This document shows positions 24,275 to 35,993 of a stretch of DNA of 64,000 bases, in pieces; positions within the stretch are counted from its first letter, which is position 1, and each line of letters opens with the position of its first letter. The DNA lies in contig WPIO01000009.1 in the NCBI GenBank assembly GCA_009760855.2, positions 2,482,501-2,546,500 on the forward strand, in the 5' to 3' direction. The stretch comes from Cristatella mucedo (lineage: Eukaryota; Bryozoa; Phylactolaemata; Cristatellidae). The notes under the pieces are model-generated. The model saw only the letters and a program-made list of their open reading frames with translations, did no database searches and was not told the DNA's origin. The translations under genes were made by a program, and so were the position numbers.

Positions 24275-24709
24275 GCTGCTGAAACCCAAGTCGTCAGTGA
24301 TCGAGTCTGTATTGATGCAATTAGTTTTAGCAACTGCTTCGAGGACGACGACAGCTCAGAGGCATCGCTGAGTGCCACCGGCATCTCCCCTTCGTCATCG
24401 ACCGCTGCACAAGCATCTCTTTCCGAACTAGATCATCAGTCCTACTCAGATGTTTCGGGAAGGAGCCCCGAGGTGGCTACCGATGGTATCATAGGCCTTG
24501 GTGGAGGCTCCGAAGAATCAGGAAGGCAAATTACCTTAAATCCACGATCCTACGATGATGCGTCGGATTGCACTATCCCAAGTCTGCCCATGAGCAGTCT
24601 GCTTGCATCTGCAGACAAACACTCTGGAGACCCGTCAGTTCACCGTGGTCAATGCAACATGATAGGAAACAGACGACAGCCTCGGCCGGACACATTTTTT
24701 GAAGCCTCT
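24275..24709 (+). CDS. Nesprin-like gene, exon H (acidic/Ser-rich)
   Basis: The donor TCT|GTAAGC at 24710 is good. The start is less sure: gtgtcag at 24274 gives phase 0, as exon G requires, but lacks a pyrimidine tract. The better-looking gcaattagttttag at 24330 gives phase 2 and would need an extra exon. With the chosen start the exon is 435 bases (145 codons), phase 0 to 0. The product includes NCFEDDDSSEASLSATG and SELDHQSYSDVSGRSPEVA, acidic and Ser-rich with no recognised domain. The intron to exon I is only 152 bases. Confidence 0.5.
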
Positions 24710-24861
24710 GTAAGCAACTTGTGCCTAGCGGGCGCTATGTCGTGTTTTGTTGTTGCTGCTGCAACTGCTGCTGCAATTGCTGTAGCTTCAATGTGTCAAT
24801 AAGTACCACCGGTACCGTGTGTTGCGTTCAGTTTTGTATGCTGGACCGGTTGCAATTGCAG

Positions 24862-25513
24862 AATAGCCCGAGGCTGACCAGCAGCGATGGCAATGGCAAT
24901 GGTGGGCTGCTGTCAGATTTGGTGCTTCGTGAAGGCCATTCTCCAGGAACAACGTGGGCCAGTGAAGAGCTGCCAGTCGAGCATCGGGTGCCGGCCCTAG
25001 AGCCGGCCCCGCAGCACAGGCAGCTGACAGACGATGCACGCTTTCCACATGAGATCACTGCATCTGCAGCTGGCTGTGCTACTGCCAACGAGACCTGGGC
25101 TGGGCCCTACCTGCGACAAGTGGCTGAGCAGGTGATTGCTTATCAGCTGAACGATGGCAGTCTCGACTCACAGCCGACAGCTGTGAGCTTGGCACCAGGT
25201 GCCCACTGCAGCACCGAGTGGAACGCGACGGGCAGCTGCTCAAAAGTCGCCGAGAATCCCATGTCCTCAGCGCCCAAAAGTGCCCGAATCATTGAAGCTG
25301 CTGGTGTCTCGCCGATGGCGATTGAGCAGTCGATCCTGCAATTTGGTGGCGGCATGCTGGACCTGGCTGCTCTGGAAAGCAATGTCGAGGCCGTGATCAC
25401 TATTCTAGGCGATGATGCAGAGAGAGCAAGCAGCACGCAGCTTGCCACGGCGAGCCTACAAGATGACGGCAGCAGGCCTCCCTACGCTCAACTGGAGACC
25501 TGCTGTATGCTTG
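24862..25513 (+). CDS. Nesprin-like gene, exon I (mixed linker with short helices)
   Basis: Acceptor ggttgcaattgcag at 24861, donor CTTG|GTAAGC at 25514; 652 bases, phase 0 to phase 1. It begins NSPRLTSSDGNGNGG. A probable helix is YLRQVAEQVIAYQLND near the middle and another is LDLAALESNVEAVITILGDD near the end. No family is recognised. A LINE-B fragment starts about 75 bases downstream. The final G joins AC of exon J to make Asp. Confidence 0.6.
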
Positions 25514-25584
25514 GTAAGCAGATCTGCACTCACAGCAGACTCGATATACACCAGTTGCTCACTCACTCGCTCGTCATTCGGGTC

Positions 25585-26195
25585 TGCTTAGGCGGGAAAC
25601 CACATCCAAGTTACAGTCTGTGCATTTGTGACAACTCACGCCCCCTACTTCTGTAACTGACTGCTTGTAGATCATCAGGCATGTGCAATCGGGCACTTAC
25701 AGTTGGCAAAAAACTCTGCAGCCAGGCTTGTCTACAGTGAGCCTCACATTTGCCACATTGCACCATTTCATGGTGACCTGAACTGACTCCCAATCAAGCA
25801 GTGCATCGACCAAGGTTTTGTCTAACTCACTTTTAGGTATCACCACTCTACTAGCCTACCTATCAAAACTACTCCTTAATCAGGCTAGGTATCGAACCAC
25901 CTGCTGTTCCAACTCGTCATTTGGCTGTGGAGACGATTACATTTAGCTTGCATGCTTCCAAAGCCTGAAGCTTACTTCCTTTTGACCTCGCTTTGTCCCT
26001 GATTTGAAAAAACTTAAAAAGAAGTGTACAGTGTATCTGTTACTTCAGCATCCCCTGGCTGCTTAGAACTTTTTCGGGTGTGCTTATGTCTGCTGATGCT
26101 GTGCACGTTATCACTAACGATATTGACACACTTTCTTTGCAGAATATGCATAGTGCCATTTAGTTTTCTTGGCCGTTTTACAAATGTATTAGTAT
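25585..26195 (+). mobile_element. LINE-B 3' fragment, decayed
   Basis: Starts near accacatccaagttacagtc, then ctgcagccaggcttgtctac, and a 3' region ending near 26190. Frames are broken in several places. Confidence 0.65.
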
Positions 26196-27533
26196 TATTG
26201 TTATTGTGATTGGGCAAGAGTTGTACAAGTTGGCCACTTTGATAGAGCTCCTGTTTTGTAATCTTAGCGGGTTGAATGTGAAACAAGGAAAGTAGGCTGA
26301 CGAAGAAAGTGCAGCCAATAAAGCTTGAGACAGAGAGGGGCACTTGCACAAATGCTTGAGCAGTTGTGGTTGTTTATGCCGAGGGCATGTCAGCTATTGA
26401 GCCTCGGCTAAAAATCTTGGCTGCAGTATGCTGTCCACCGACAGCAAGTGGGAAATCATGGGCGAACACACCCAGGGCAGACATTACCCCCCCCCCAGTG
26501 AGTTTCTTGATAAGAGCTGCTAATGTTGCCTGTATATATGTCAGTATGGTCGTGGTACCATTGACATTCCTGGTACCCTTTGACTGGGTATACTAATGTA
26601 CTAAAGAGCATTAGCCTCCTTTGTTTTTTGCTTCCCGGAAATCTTTTTTAAAATTTAATTAAAATAAAGCAAAAGCGGATGTCGGCTGGGTAGCAGACCT
26701 ATGCATATCCTGCTGTAGTTAATACTTTGCTTGACCAGTCATATCATGTGCCATTGTTTAGATAGTAAGACATGACCCTGGTCAAATCCTGCCGTACTAT
26801 TTTAAATGCAGCCCCCCCCCCCCGATTGAGTGTGCTGAACTGCTTTCGTGGCAATGAGCTCTGCTTGACGTGTACAGTTGGCATCACAGCCGGCAAGCTT
26901 CACTGCCACCTTCACTAGCCACCGGCGGCAGTCTTCATTAGGAACAGCAGTGCTGTGTCGAAGTGAATGCGTAGTCAATCTTCCATCTGTAGCAAACTCG
27001 ATCGAGTTTGCCTGTTGCACATGTCTCCTAACACGATCGCTGAATTGAGGTGCGCATGCCCGGCAGTTGGGCTTCCTTAAATTTGCTCTCGTTACATGCC
27101 TCTGTTGGCGGGCACTGAACTCAACCAGCCTCTCGTCTTGGTCGAATGGTTTTATACCTCCACCAAGGGTGAGAGATTGCTGTGCACCTAAGCTTCCATG
27201 TTGTCAGCCATTAAGGAACTCGTGCCACGAGAATGTCAAAATAACTGAGTGGGTCCGTGCGCATGTGCATGTGTGTGTCTTATGTGCACTACGTGTCATG
27301 CACACGTGTCCAACCACTGGTTAAAAGCATATCTCGGAGCCATTAATTAGCTATTTGCACTGTGACGTCTGTTCATGCACACGTTCGTGTGCACGAGTCG
27401 TGGTCTGTGTGGCTGGCCTTACGATACTGCTTTGCTCGGTCCTTGAGGCATGCAATGTCATACCCTGGTCTCCATGATTTCCAGCTGTTTTTCTGTCACT
27501 GGAACCGGTCGATAGGATGTTGTCATCTTGCAG
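26196..27533. other. Intron I-J, right part
   Basis: Poly(C) runs at about 26489 and 26812. No exon or repeat family identified. Confidence 0.45.
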
Positions 27534-27767
27534 ACAGTGACGACGACGACAGCCTGTGCATGGGTAGGCAGTCTTCTGGCAGGGCGTCAGTAGACAGCAC
27601 CAAGCTGTGTGGCAGTGACGACAGTAGCTCGTGCTGCAGTGCTGAGATCGGTGCCCGTGAGCCCGTGCATGCAACATCAAGCTCACGCTTGCAACGGCGG
27701 CTTGCAGTGGCTGCAGACCCCGACCACAATGGCAGCGGCTGCAGGGACTCGAGCAGCAGTGACACCG
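27534..27767 (+). CDS. Nesprin-like gene, exon J (Asp/Ser-rich)
   Basis: Acceptor tgtcatcttgcag at 27533, donor ACCG|GTAAGT at 27768; 234 bases, phase 1 to phase 1. The product opens with an acidic run (DSDDDDSLCMGRQSSGRAS), then CGSDDSSSCCSAE, a short basic helix (SRLQRRLAVAAD) and another Ser run. It is likely disordered and phosphorylatable, which is inference. Phases match exon I before and exon K after, where G plus AT makes Asp. Confidence 0.58.
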
Positions 27768-28137
27768 GTAAGTGGCTACAGCCAGTAGCTCTGCAGCATT
27801 TTCATTTCTTGTGAGCACAGGCGAGACCCGCAGGCATCCTTGTGTGTAGCTTCTGCTCCAAAGCTGCACGTTTTGTTTGGTAAAGACGGTGCGAGAATCA
27901 ATTTGCAAAGCTCGAGGCTGGCTGGGACTGTCTGCCCGTCCTGTCACACCACCATGCTGCCTGCAGCTAGTTATTAGGTACTTTTTTGAGCACTGTTTGT
28001 GGTAGCAAAGTTTTTGCTGCTTTTTCCCTCCTTAGTTTTGATCTGTTTCTTGATTATCCTAAGATTAAAATAAGGTAAAAATTAGTTCTCGAAAACGCAC
28101 CTACCTCTCTCCATTTATCTATCTATATATTTGTCTA

Positions 28138-28143
<6 letters not shown>

Positions 28144-28213
<70 letters not shown>
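28144..28213 (+). repeat. (TA)n microsatellite
   Basis: About 35 uninterrupted TA units. Confidence 0.95.
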
Positions 28214-28215
<2 letters not shown>

Positions 28216-29269
28216 CCTGCTCTCTCTTTTTCTGTTCATTTTCTGGCTCACTTCAATTGGCTATGCAAGTAGAAAACGTTAGTGCTCTGCTTTCTGTGAT
28301 GCCCTCTTTTATTGGATGGCTAAATGCACCCTTTGCAAATGAAATTAAACCCTCTATACATTTATTCCATGCATGCACGCTCACGGACGTACAATCACAC
28401 TTATAAATACACTTCAATGCTTCACACCCGTCCACACACACACAGACATTCCGTATTGCAATCAAGCATGCATACATGCACAATGCATACCCAAAAATGC
28501 ACTGCCACACATGTGCACACAAATGCACTGTCACATATAAAAGCATGGGCACACATACTACATTTACACACACTCGCACAGGTGCTTGCTTGCATATGCA
28601 ATCACGTTTATAGGCATACTCTCACACATTTGTGGGCACATGCTTGCAAGAACACCCTCAGATGCATACCTACAAATATATGCCATCTTTCCTTTCTTAT
28701 ATTGTCTATCGCGCTTCTCTGAAATTTGATGCTCTAATTCATTTTTTTCACCGAGAGCTAAGGTGCAATTTAAAGGCCACCACAACATCATGATATGAAC
28801 TCAGCAGTGATGGCTAAATGTTGAAAAATATTGAGGAGATTGGTCCAAAAATCTGATATTTTTTACGGTACCTTTTAAAAGACAAACATGATATATATGA
28901 GATTTGCAGTTGCAGTTTCCACATAAAAGGAAAGCTTTGCAAGTGATTTTGCCTATCATATCTTACCATGAAGTAAATCGAAAGCAAAATGTCTACGAAT
29001 AACAAATTTACCGATCACATGGGACTCGTATCCCAATTGTTTGAACCTTTGAACATCAAGCTATATGTTTCAAGCATCCCAAGTGGCATGCCTGTGACTT
29101 TTAAACTGCTTCATTAACCGTGTCGCTTGGTGAGTTTTAAATTCGATAACTCGGCCAGTTTTGCACTGATCAACGTTAGATTTTAAATTTTTTGCTCAGA
29201 TCTGCTTACGCACTATTAGTAGTCAATTTTTTTATTTTGTTTGAATAATTTTTTCTAAACATTTCATCA
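28214..29269. other. Intron J-K, unassigned part
   Basis: A CA-rich stretch around 28370-28660 (cryptic CACA/TGCA) and AT-rich sequence. No exon or element recognised. Confidence 0.45.
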
Positions 29270-31440
29270 AATGGTCTTGAACTTTGTATCTCCGTCCGTA
29301 ACTCCACAAAGTCATAAAGACCATGTGGGCGTTACGCAGGAGAGTTTTGTATAGCGCACTCACAGCCTAAGCGGCTTTCGGTACGCATTCGGCAGCCAAC
29401 AGACTTCGTCTCACGCAACAAAGAGAAAGTGGGAAGCATAGCAGAGTTAGGAGAGCAGTTGAGGTAGTGAGTAGCATAGAAGTAGCAGTTCAGGACCGCT
29501 GAAAAAGATGTGCCATAGTCGGCAGTTGGAGAGTAGATGTCGTTGCGTAAGAATTGTGGAAGCGAGTTCCACAGTCTAGGATCTGCAGAGCTAAAGCTTC
29601 TGTCGCCATCTGTCTTTAAGCAGAGGAATGGGACAGCTAATTTATTGTCCACACAGGACCTGAGGGCGCGAACAGGCTGAAACTGATGCAGCAGTTCAGC
29701 TAGGTACGAAAGAGCCAAGCCGTCGCGGGCCTTGTGGGTCAGCGTAAGAACTTTGCTCTGTATCCTTTGCTCAACCGGCAACCATTCTAGCTCTTTCAGC
29801 AAAGGAGACACGTGCTCAAACCGCTGGAACTTGAAGACCAGCCTCGCAGCCATATTCATAGTCCGCTGTAGTGGCATTGTAGCTTTCTTTGGTAGCCCAG
29901 CCAGAAGGGAATTACAATAATCAAGCCGAGACAGAACTAAAGAGCTAGTTAAATTTTTTACAAGCCACTGTGGGAGACAGCTTCTAATCTTGGATAGGGA
30001 TCGGATGTGATGGCTAGCTGTAGAGGCAGTCTTCTGAATGAAGCTTTTGAAATCGAGGCAGCTGTCGAACACGACACCTAGATTACGAGCACGTGGTGAA
30101 GGTCGCACAATAGCATCACCTATTAGAACAGCAAAGCCTTTTAATCCAGCCACACGCTTAGAGTGTCCTATGAGAAGCAGTTCGGTTTTATCGTCATTTA
30201 ATTTCAGGAAGTTTTCCGACATCCAGGATCGAATATCGGCAAGGCAAGCATTCAGTTTCTCAGTTGCTTCAGCAGATTCCGACGGTTTAAATGACAAATA
30301 CAACTGAGTTTCGTCAGCATAGAAGTGATATCCTATTCCATGGGCCTTAATCACTTTTCCTAGAGGTTGCGTATAAATGGAGAACAGCAAGGGACCAAGT
30401 ACAGACCCTTGAGGGACTGCACAGGTGACCCTTCTCATGTCTGAGACCTGACCCCCATACGACACGGATTGAACACGATCAGACAAGTAGGATTTAAACC
30501 ACGCCAGTGCTTCGTCTGCCAGACCGATCGTTGTTCTCAATCGTTCAAGCAGAACTTCGTGATCAATGGTGTCGAAGGCAGCAGACAGATCTAGCAGGGC
30601 TAAGGCAGTGACATTCCCGTCGTCGTTGCCATGTAGAATGTCATTGTTGACACGGAGGAGAGCAGTTTCAGTAGAGTGCTGCCTCTTGAAACCTGATTGA
30701 AATGTTTCTGACATTCCATTATTTTCAGTATGTTCAACTAGCTGCTTAGCAACAATTTTTTCAAGAATCTTTGATAAGAACGGAAGAAGGGAAACTGGAC
30801 GATAGTTTGCTAGGACCTCTGTGTCTAATCCAGGCTTTTTAAGAATAGGTCTAACGATTGCTGATTTGAAGGACTTGGGGACGACCCTTTTTTCCCAAAG
30901 AAGCATTAACAATCTTGGTTATGGCAGGGCTAAGTTGGTCTGCTAGTGAAGACCACAGAGATGAAGGTATAGGGTCTTCAGGAGACGAGCTCTTTTTGCT
31001 AGACCTTATTAAGGCAGCCACATCACAGGCAGAAACATCGGAGAACCTTTTAAGAAAGGTCACAAGTTGAGGAACGGCGATTGCTTTGGTCGGAGGGGGC
31101 TTAATGGAGGCACGAATGTGCACAATTTTTTCAGTAAAGAAGGCTGAAAACTTTTCGGCTGAGCCCTTAATATCTGGGGAGTCAGACCTGACAGCATTGG
31201 CCAGTAAATGGTTTACTGTCTTATAAATCTGTTTAGTGTCCGACTGGCAGGAATTCAGTTTTCTAATGAAAAAAGAAGCCCTGGCTTTTTTAAGCTTTCG
31301 GCTGTAAACTCGAAGGAAGTCTTTAAAATTGACTAGGTCTGCCTCAGACCCCGATTTCTTGAAACGACGTTCCAGCCTGCGCTTATAACTTATAACTTTA
31401 TATTCTGCAATCATTGGCATGTTAAGTGTTCTTAATGTAT
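29270..31440 (-). mobile_element. LINE-A, best-preserved copy (RT and C-terminal part)
   Basis: Minus strand, 5' to 3': a linker (YKRRLERRFKKSGSEADLVN, SRKLKKARASFFIRKLNS), one frame break near 30890-30900, then a single 526-codon frame to 29332. It has [115 protein letters not shown] and [10 protein letters not shown]. This is the classic L2/CR1 RT layout. The catalytic YADD is YADE. The endonuclease is absent (5' truncation near 31440). The 3' end is gttacggacggagatacaaa near 29282. Confidence 0.92.
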
Positions 31441-31688
31441 GCAACAGCTCTAGCATGGCATGGTAATTAATGCATGTGCACATTAAATTTTGATTTGATT
31501 TTTGCTGAAAGTTGACTGTCTATCGCTTAAGTTGGTTGCAATGCTTCGAGAACTCAGCTGCCGTGCACTGCACTTCGGCTGCCTGCTGTTAACCAACCGA
31601 TTCGTTTTCGAAAATGCCAGCTGTGCTTGTTTGCTGCATTTCCAACATGCTGCTGACCATTTTTCTACATGCGCTAATAATATTTCAG

Positions 31689-32065
31689 ATGATTGGAATT
31701 ACACTCCTATCGTGTGCCTATCGCAGTCGGTGCCATCTATTCCGCTGGTGAGCACGGGCAGGCCTTTCGCCCATTTTCGCCGTCACCCGGCTGGCAAGCG
31801 ACAACGTGAGCTTTCCTTCCTTGACTATACGTGGAATCCGCCTTGTCGCTCCGAGCGAGAGTCCAGTGTCGAAACACTCAAGGCAGCGGAGGATACCGAA
31901 GCGCATATCGCGCTGCGCGTGACGCCGAGCGATATGCACTGCCAAGAATTGGCATGCAGCAGATGCAGGGTTGCCAAGCCGTGGAGAAAGAGGAGAAAAG
32001 AAAGCAGCGGTCGCAAGCAACCGCTGCTGCTCTCCGAGGCTGCTCTCCTTCCGACTGCAGATGAG
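31689..32065 (+). CDS. Nesprin-like gene, exon K (basic linker; CTG tract at its 3' edge)
   Basis: Acceptor ctaataatatttcag at 31688, donor GAG|GTGAGT at 32066; 377 bases, phase 1 to 0. The product includes DDWNYTPIVCLSQSV, FAHFRRHPAGKRQRELSF and a basic patch KPWRKRRKESSGRK before LLLSEAALLPTADE. No domain is recognised. About ten bases past the donor begins a (GCT)n tract, and a second GTGAGT lies beyond it at 32183, also in phase 0. An alternative isoform would therefore add 39 residues, mostly Ala. The poly-Gln frame on the other strand is a shadow of the repeat. Confidence 0.58.
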
Positions 32066-32074
32066 GTGAGTGAA

Positions 32075-32181
<107 letters not shown>

Positions 32182-32570
32182 GGTGAGTGATACCAATGAA
32201 AGCTAAGCTGAATTCCTGCTCCTGCCGCTTTGCCACCTTCTGACAATCGTCTCCAAAATTCTTGTTGACCTGTGAGCTCTCCTGAAACCTGTGTGGCCGC
32301 GTGTGTGCGGACGTATTTTCTTCGCATCAATCAGATGGTACATGGTGACAGACATGCATATACTGTTTGGGAAGATTAATGACTAGAACCATTAAGCACG
32401 ATCCAAAATTCAGCTTTTTAACATTTGTTATGCTTCTTTATTGAAGCATAGTTATTCTTTATTTCAAAATTGCATTAAGAAATTTAACAAACATGAATAT
32501 TTCATAATATAAAACAAATAAAATACCATTCATAGATCGTGCCCGACGAGAACTTAAAATCTACAAAAAA

Positions 32571-32726
32571 CAGCTGATTTAACAGTCTCACTTATGTAGC
32601 GTCAGAAGAGCCTTATCGGCATTACCAGTTGCAATTGGCAATAAAGGGTCGCCTACTGCATGATTTCAACCCAGGACGTCGGTCGTGAAGAGTGATCATC
32701 TTACCTGCTGGGATATCACGGCCCAG
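32571..32726 (-). mobile_element. SINE-1 copy
   Basis: cagctgatttaacagtctca, gtcagaagagcc, gcaattggcaataaagggtc and gatttcaaccc in SINE-1 order; ends gggatatcacggccc. Confidence 0.65.
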
Positions 32727-32737
32727 TAATATCAATC

Positions 32738-32818
32738 CAGGCGCTACTCATATGCCCCAGGGCTCAAGCCTCGGTTGTCAAAGGTGAGCACATTAACCCC
32801 TGAGCCAAGCCAGGGTGG
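32738..32818 (-). mobile_element. SINE-2 copy, partial
   Basis: Minus strand: cctggcttggctcaggggtt, aatgtgctcacc, gaggcttgagccctggggca and a truncated tail. Directly next to a SINE-1 copy. Confidence 0.5.
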
Positions 32819-33393
32819 AGGAATCAAATCACAGGTTTACATCTGTACTGCTACCGACTCCACCCCTGTTCGAGCTTGCATTAAGTGCTTCGAGCTAGGT
32901 AACTCGCTGTATGTACATTGACTTTTCTCTACGTGAAGTTATGACAGCCTCACTTCTGTATTTCGATGAGGTCGTGATGCTACAGTGTCTCCTGTAGATT
33001 TTTATCACCGAAGTGAGCTCGTTACCCTTGGTATGGCACTTGCGTTTATGCAGCAGTAAGTAGAACCTTCTTGCCGGATCTTAGCTGCTGCATGAGCTGC
33101 GAGTAAGCTGATGCAGTGTCAAATGGTTTGACCACTTTATAGTTGGATGCTGATTCTGATTCCTAGATATAGTTACAGTAAGCTGCATCTAGAAAATGGC
33201 GAATGCATATCTTAATTCAGCAATGACCCTGGAGTGAAGCTCAAAAGAATGCTCTTGCTCTGTAAGATGGCACCTCGTGTGCTGGCCTATTACTGATGCA
33301 AGCATTCTAGTAATTAAAATAATTATGGTTCTTCGAGGCATCGAGGTTAGTCAAAGTGCCTAGTGAATGCCGAGAGAGTTTGCCGATTTGAGG
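32819..33393. other. Intron, nothing recognised
   Basis: No exon or repeat identified. Confidence 0.4.
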
Positions 33394-33559
33394 TGAGCTG
33401 ATTTAACAGCCTAATTTATTTAGCCAAAGGGAAGCCTTCACGTCTGTCACTCCTGCTTGCAGCAGGCAAAACATAATTGCCTGCTTCACGATTTGAACCG
33501 ATGACCTGAGTCGTGAAACTCGTGCACCTTACTTCCCAAAAGACTCAAGAGTCATGATA
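33394..33559 (-). mobile_element. SINE-1 copy
   Basis: gagctgatttaacagcctaa, tcctgcttgcagcaggcaaa and cgatttgaaccgatgacctg in SINE-1 order. Confidence 0.65.
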
Positions 33560-33634
33560 TAGGCTCTAGAATCTGTTTGGTTGATATTGTTGTTTTTGGG
33601 AGACTCCAAAGTATTGATATGAGCAGACCAAGGT

Positions 33635-33905
33635 ATGCAACAACTACTCGCCTGCTGCCGACTATGGCACATCCTTTCCTGCCGTCCCTAGCTGCTGCTT
33701 CCATTTTACTCATTACCTCGACTGCTCTCCTGAATCAGCTGTGCTTCTTACTTTTTCTTTGTTGCGTGAGATGAAGTCTGTTGGTGAGCAAATGCGTACC
33801 GAGAGCGGCTTAGGCTTTGAGTGTGCTATACAAAACTCTCCCGCATAACACCGACTTTGTCTGCATGGTTTTGTGGATTTACAGATGGAAATGCATTACA
33901 TTATA
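33635..33905 (+). mobile_element. LINE-A 3' fragment
   Basis: ctgccgactatggcacatcc, ttgttgcgtgagatgaagtc, gtgctatacaaaactctccc and a tail ending ggaaatgcattaca, as at 11900-12150. Confidence 0.75.
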
Positions 33906-33939
33906 TATATATCCTATTTACCTGCACAAAACTTAGGTG

Positions 33940-34126
33940 TCCTGTACTAAAGTAACCTTTCACTAGATGACCAGATCGGCTTCACAGCAAAGTCTGCCTA
34001 CTTTCAGTTGCATAACATTTCCAAAATTTGGGCTTGCTTACACATGTACACCAAACCCGAATAGGCCCATGCATTTCTGACATTTTTGCATGTCTAGGCT
34101 TCCGTAACTCGTTGCTTGCTGGTCTA
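33940..34126 (+). mobile_element. LINE-B fragment, left of an inserted SINE
   Basis: acttaggtgtcctgtactaa, agtctgcctactttcagttg and gtaactcgttgcttgctggt, the DFCNSLLAG region; interrupted at 34126. Confidence 0.65.
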
Positions 34127-34267
34127 GTGGTTTGGCCAGCAGTTAAGGTGATCGCCCTGACCAAGGTCTGGCTGAGGTCGTGGGCTCGAGCCCCGAGGCA
34201 TATGTGAAGCACCTGATTAGAGATCAAGTTATCTTGGGGCACTATGCAAATGAATTGTAATTATATT
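34127..34267 (+). mobile_element. SINE-2 copy inserted in LINE-B
   Basis: ttggccagcagttaaggtga, tcgtgggctcgagccccgag, catatgtgaagcacctgatt, then the hairpin tail ending gcaaatgaattgtaat. LINE-B sequence continues on both sides. Confidence 0.75.
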
Positions 34268-34875
34268 TACCAGCCTATGCAATCGGGCACTTACAGTCGG
34301 TGCAAATATATGCAGCTAGGCTGGTCTGTCATGAACGGTGCAGTTGCGACTTCACACCACTTATCGCCGACATGAACTGGCTCCCAGTCAAGCAGCTTAC
34401 TGTTCCCATGATACTGTCACTTTGTTTTAAGTCGCTTCATTCTCTGGCTCAAGCCTACTTATCAGTACTACACTCCCACATGGCTAGGCAATATATCACT
34501 CACTTTTCTGACTCAAGCTGTTTAGCTGTAATTCGCATGAACCTCAAATCCTTTGGAGACCATGCCTTCAAATTTAGTTTGTATGCTGCAAAGCCTGGAA
34601 CTCACTTCCTACTGATCGAAATTCCCTGACTTGAGATTGAAAAGAAGTTTAAAACACATCTGTTTATCACAGCATGTATTGGTTCCCTGTCATTTGCTCT
34701 TTGAGTGCCTATGAGTACTGACATGGTGCATATCACCTGTAACCATATTATGCTCGTTGACATTGTGCATGTTACCACTAACCATTTGATCATGCTTCCA
34801 TTACAGTGACTGTAAAGTGCCTAGAAAGATATTAGTTCTCTGAGGGTGCCATACAAATTTATTAGTAATATATTA
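34268..34875 (+). mobile_element. LINE-B fragment, right of the inserted SINE
   Basis: Continues cctatgcaatcgggcactta, then RLVCHERCSCDFTPLIADMN and the 3' region to the hairpin tail and (ATT)n near 34870. Confidence 0.7.
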
Positions 34876-35194
34876 TTATTATTTCTTCACCTGTATAAAG
34901 CAACCGTCTGGGAAACTTGCCTACAATGATCTCTTTAACTTGTGCATGGAAGGATGGCGTTTTTTCAGACAGCCTACACATTTTCACTTTGGATGCATTG
35001 TGGATATGTGCTTTCGACCAGTGTCTTAGTGTTCAGTCAAACGACCAGCAAAAACCCTAGCACTCCCGAGCCATTGGTCTTACCAGTTCACATAGTCCAT
35101 GACGTGGTGGCACTTGCTATCCAAACGTCTTTAGTGTGGAATGACCAAGATGATTTGCCTTGGAAGAGCTCTAGTGACTGTGTTTACTTTTCAG

Positions 35195-35395
35195 TGTACT
35201 CTCACTGCCCTGCAAAGTGATTATGGCGGTCTCGACGAGTCTGCAGCTAATGTTGCTGGTCTAGATAGCCTGTCTACTCATGCTGAAACAAATTCGCAAA
35301 CGTCGGCCACTACTGGTACTTGTGAAAGCAGTGACGACACAGACGAGCTGTTGCAGCCATCTTCTTTCTCCGAGACGGCATGGGACAGCTACCAG
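35195..35395 (+). CDS. Nesprin-like gene, exon L (acidic linker ending in WDSYQ)
   Basis: Acceptor tgtttacttttcag at 35194 is strong. The donor CAG|GTCTGG at 35396 is weak by sequence but is the one that fits, giving 201 bases, 67 codons, phase 0 to 0. The product ends CESSDDTDELLQPSS followed by ETAWDSYQ. The alternative donor GTAAGC at 35598 leaves phase 1, whereas exon M is open only from phase 0. That argues for the nearer donor, although 35396-35597 stays open and could be retained in another isoform. Confidence 0.52.
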
Positions 35396-35749
35396 GTCTG
35401 GTTGCTGCCACCAGCCATTACTAAGTGCTGGACAGTGCCTGTGGGTCACCGGGCTGTTGCCTTGCCACCATCTATTAATAGCTCTGTCAGTGGCTGCACT
35501 CAAATTCCCAAGTGCGACCTGGTCGAGCCCATGCATGCACACAGAGTTGTTCGTACACTTGACCATCAGTTGTCAGCTGACGATTGCGAGCATCTGCGTA
35601 AGCTTCCCAGTGACTGAACATTCTCTATTTAGCTGCTAAGGCTCAAGCAATGCTTGTGAAGAAGTGCTGAAAAGCTGGTGACAACAGGTAGATCCGCTTG
35701 ATTTACTCACAGTGATATTCATTGTGTACTACTGCCTTTCTTAATTCAG

Positions 35750-35884
35750 GAACGGTACAACACAAGCGACCTTGAAGTCGAAGAACCTGCTTCCACTACC
35801 GTCGTTGCTGTTACCTATCCCTTTTTGTGCTGGGACGATGATCTGTCCCCTGGGGCTGAGGCCGATGACCCAGCTGGTGTACCC
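35750..35884 (+). CDS. Nesprin-like gene, exon M (small acidic exon)
   Basis: Acceptor tgcctttcttaattcag at 35749, donor CCC|GTGAGT at 35885; 135 bases, 45 codons, phase 0 to 0. It reads ERYNTSDLEVEEPAS, then TYPFLCWDDDLSPG and an acidic end. Joined to exon L it gives WDSYQ-ERYNTSDLEV. The intron to exon N is only 109 bases. No domain is recognised. Confidence 0.58.
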
Positions 35885-35993
35885 GTGAGTAGCAATCGGC
35901 TTGCCCGTGATCAGCTGCCTCGCAGACAACGTGTTGCAGTCGGAGTGGTCCTACATTTTGAAATGCCTGCTATTATAACGAGGGTGTCTGCAG

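Noticed and set aside
35396-35597. Extension of exon L to the GTAAGC donor at 35598
   Set aside because: Open and possible as an isoform, but it leaves phase 1 while exon M is open only from phase 0.
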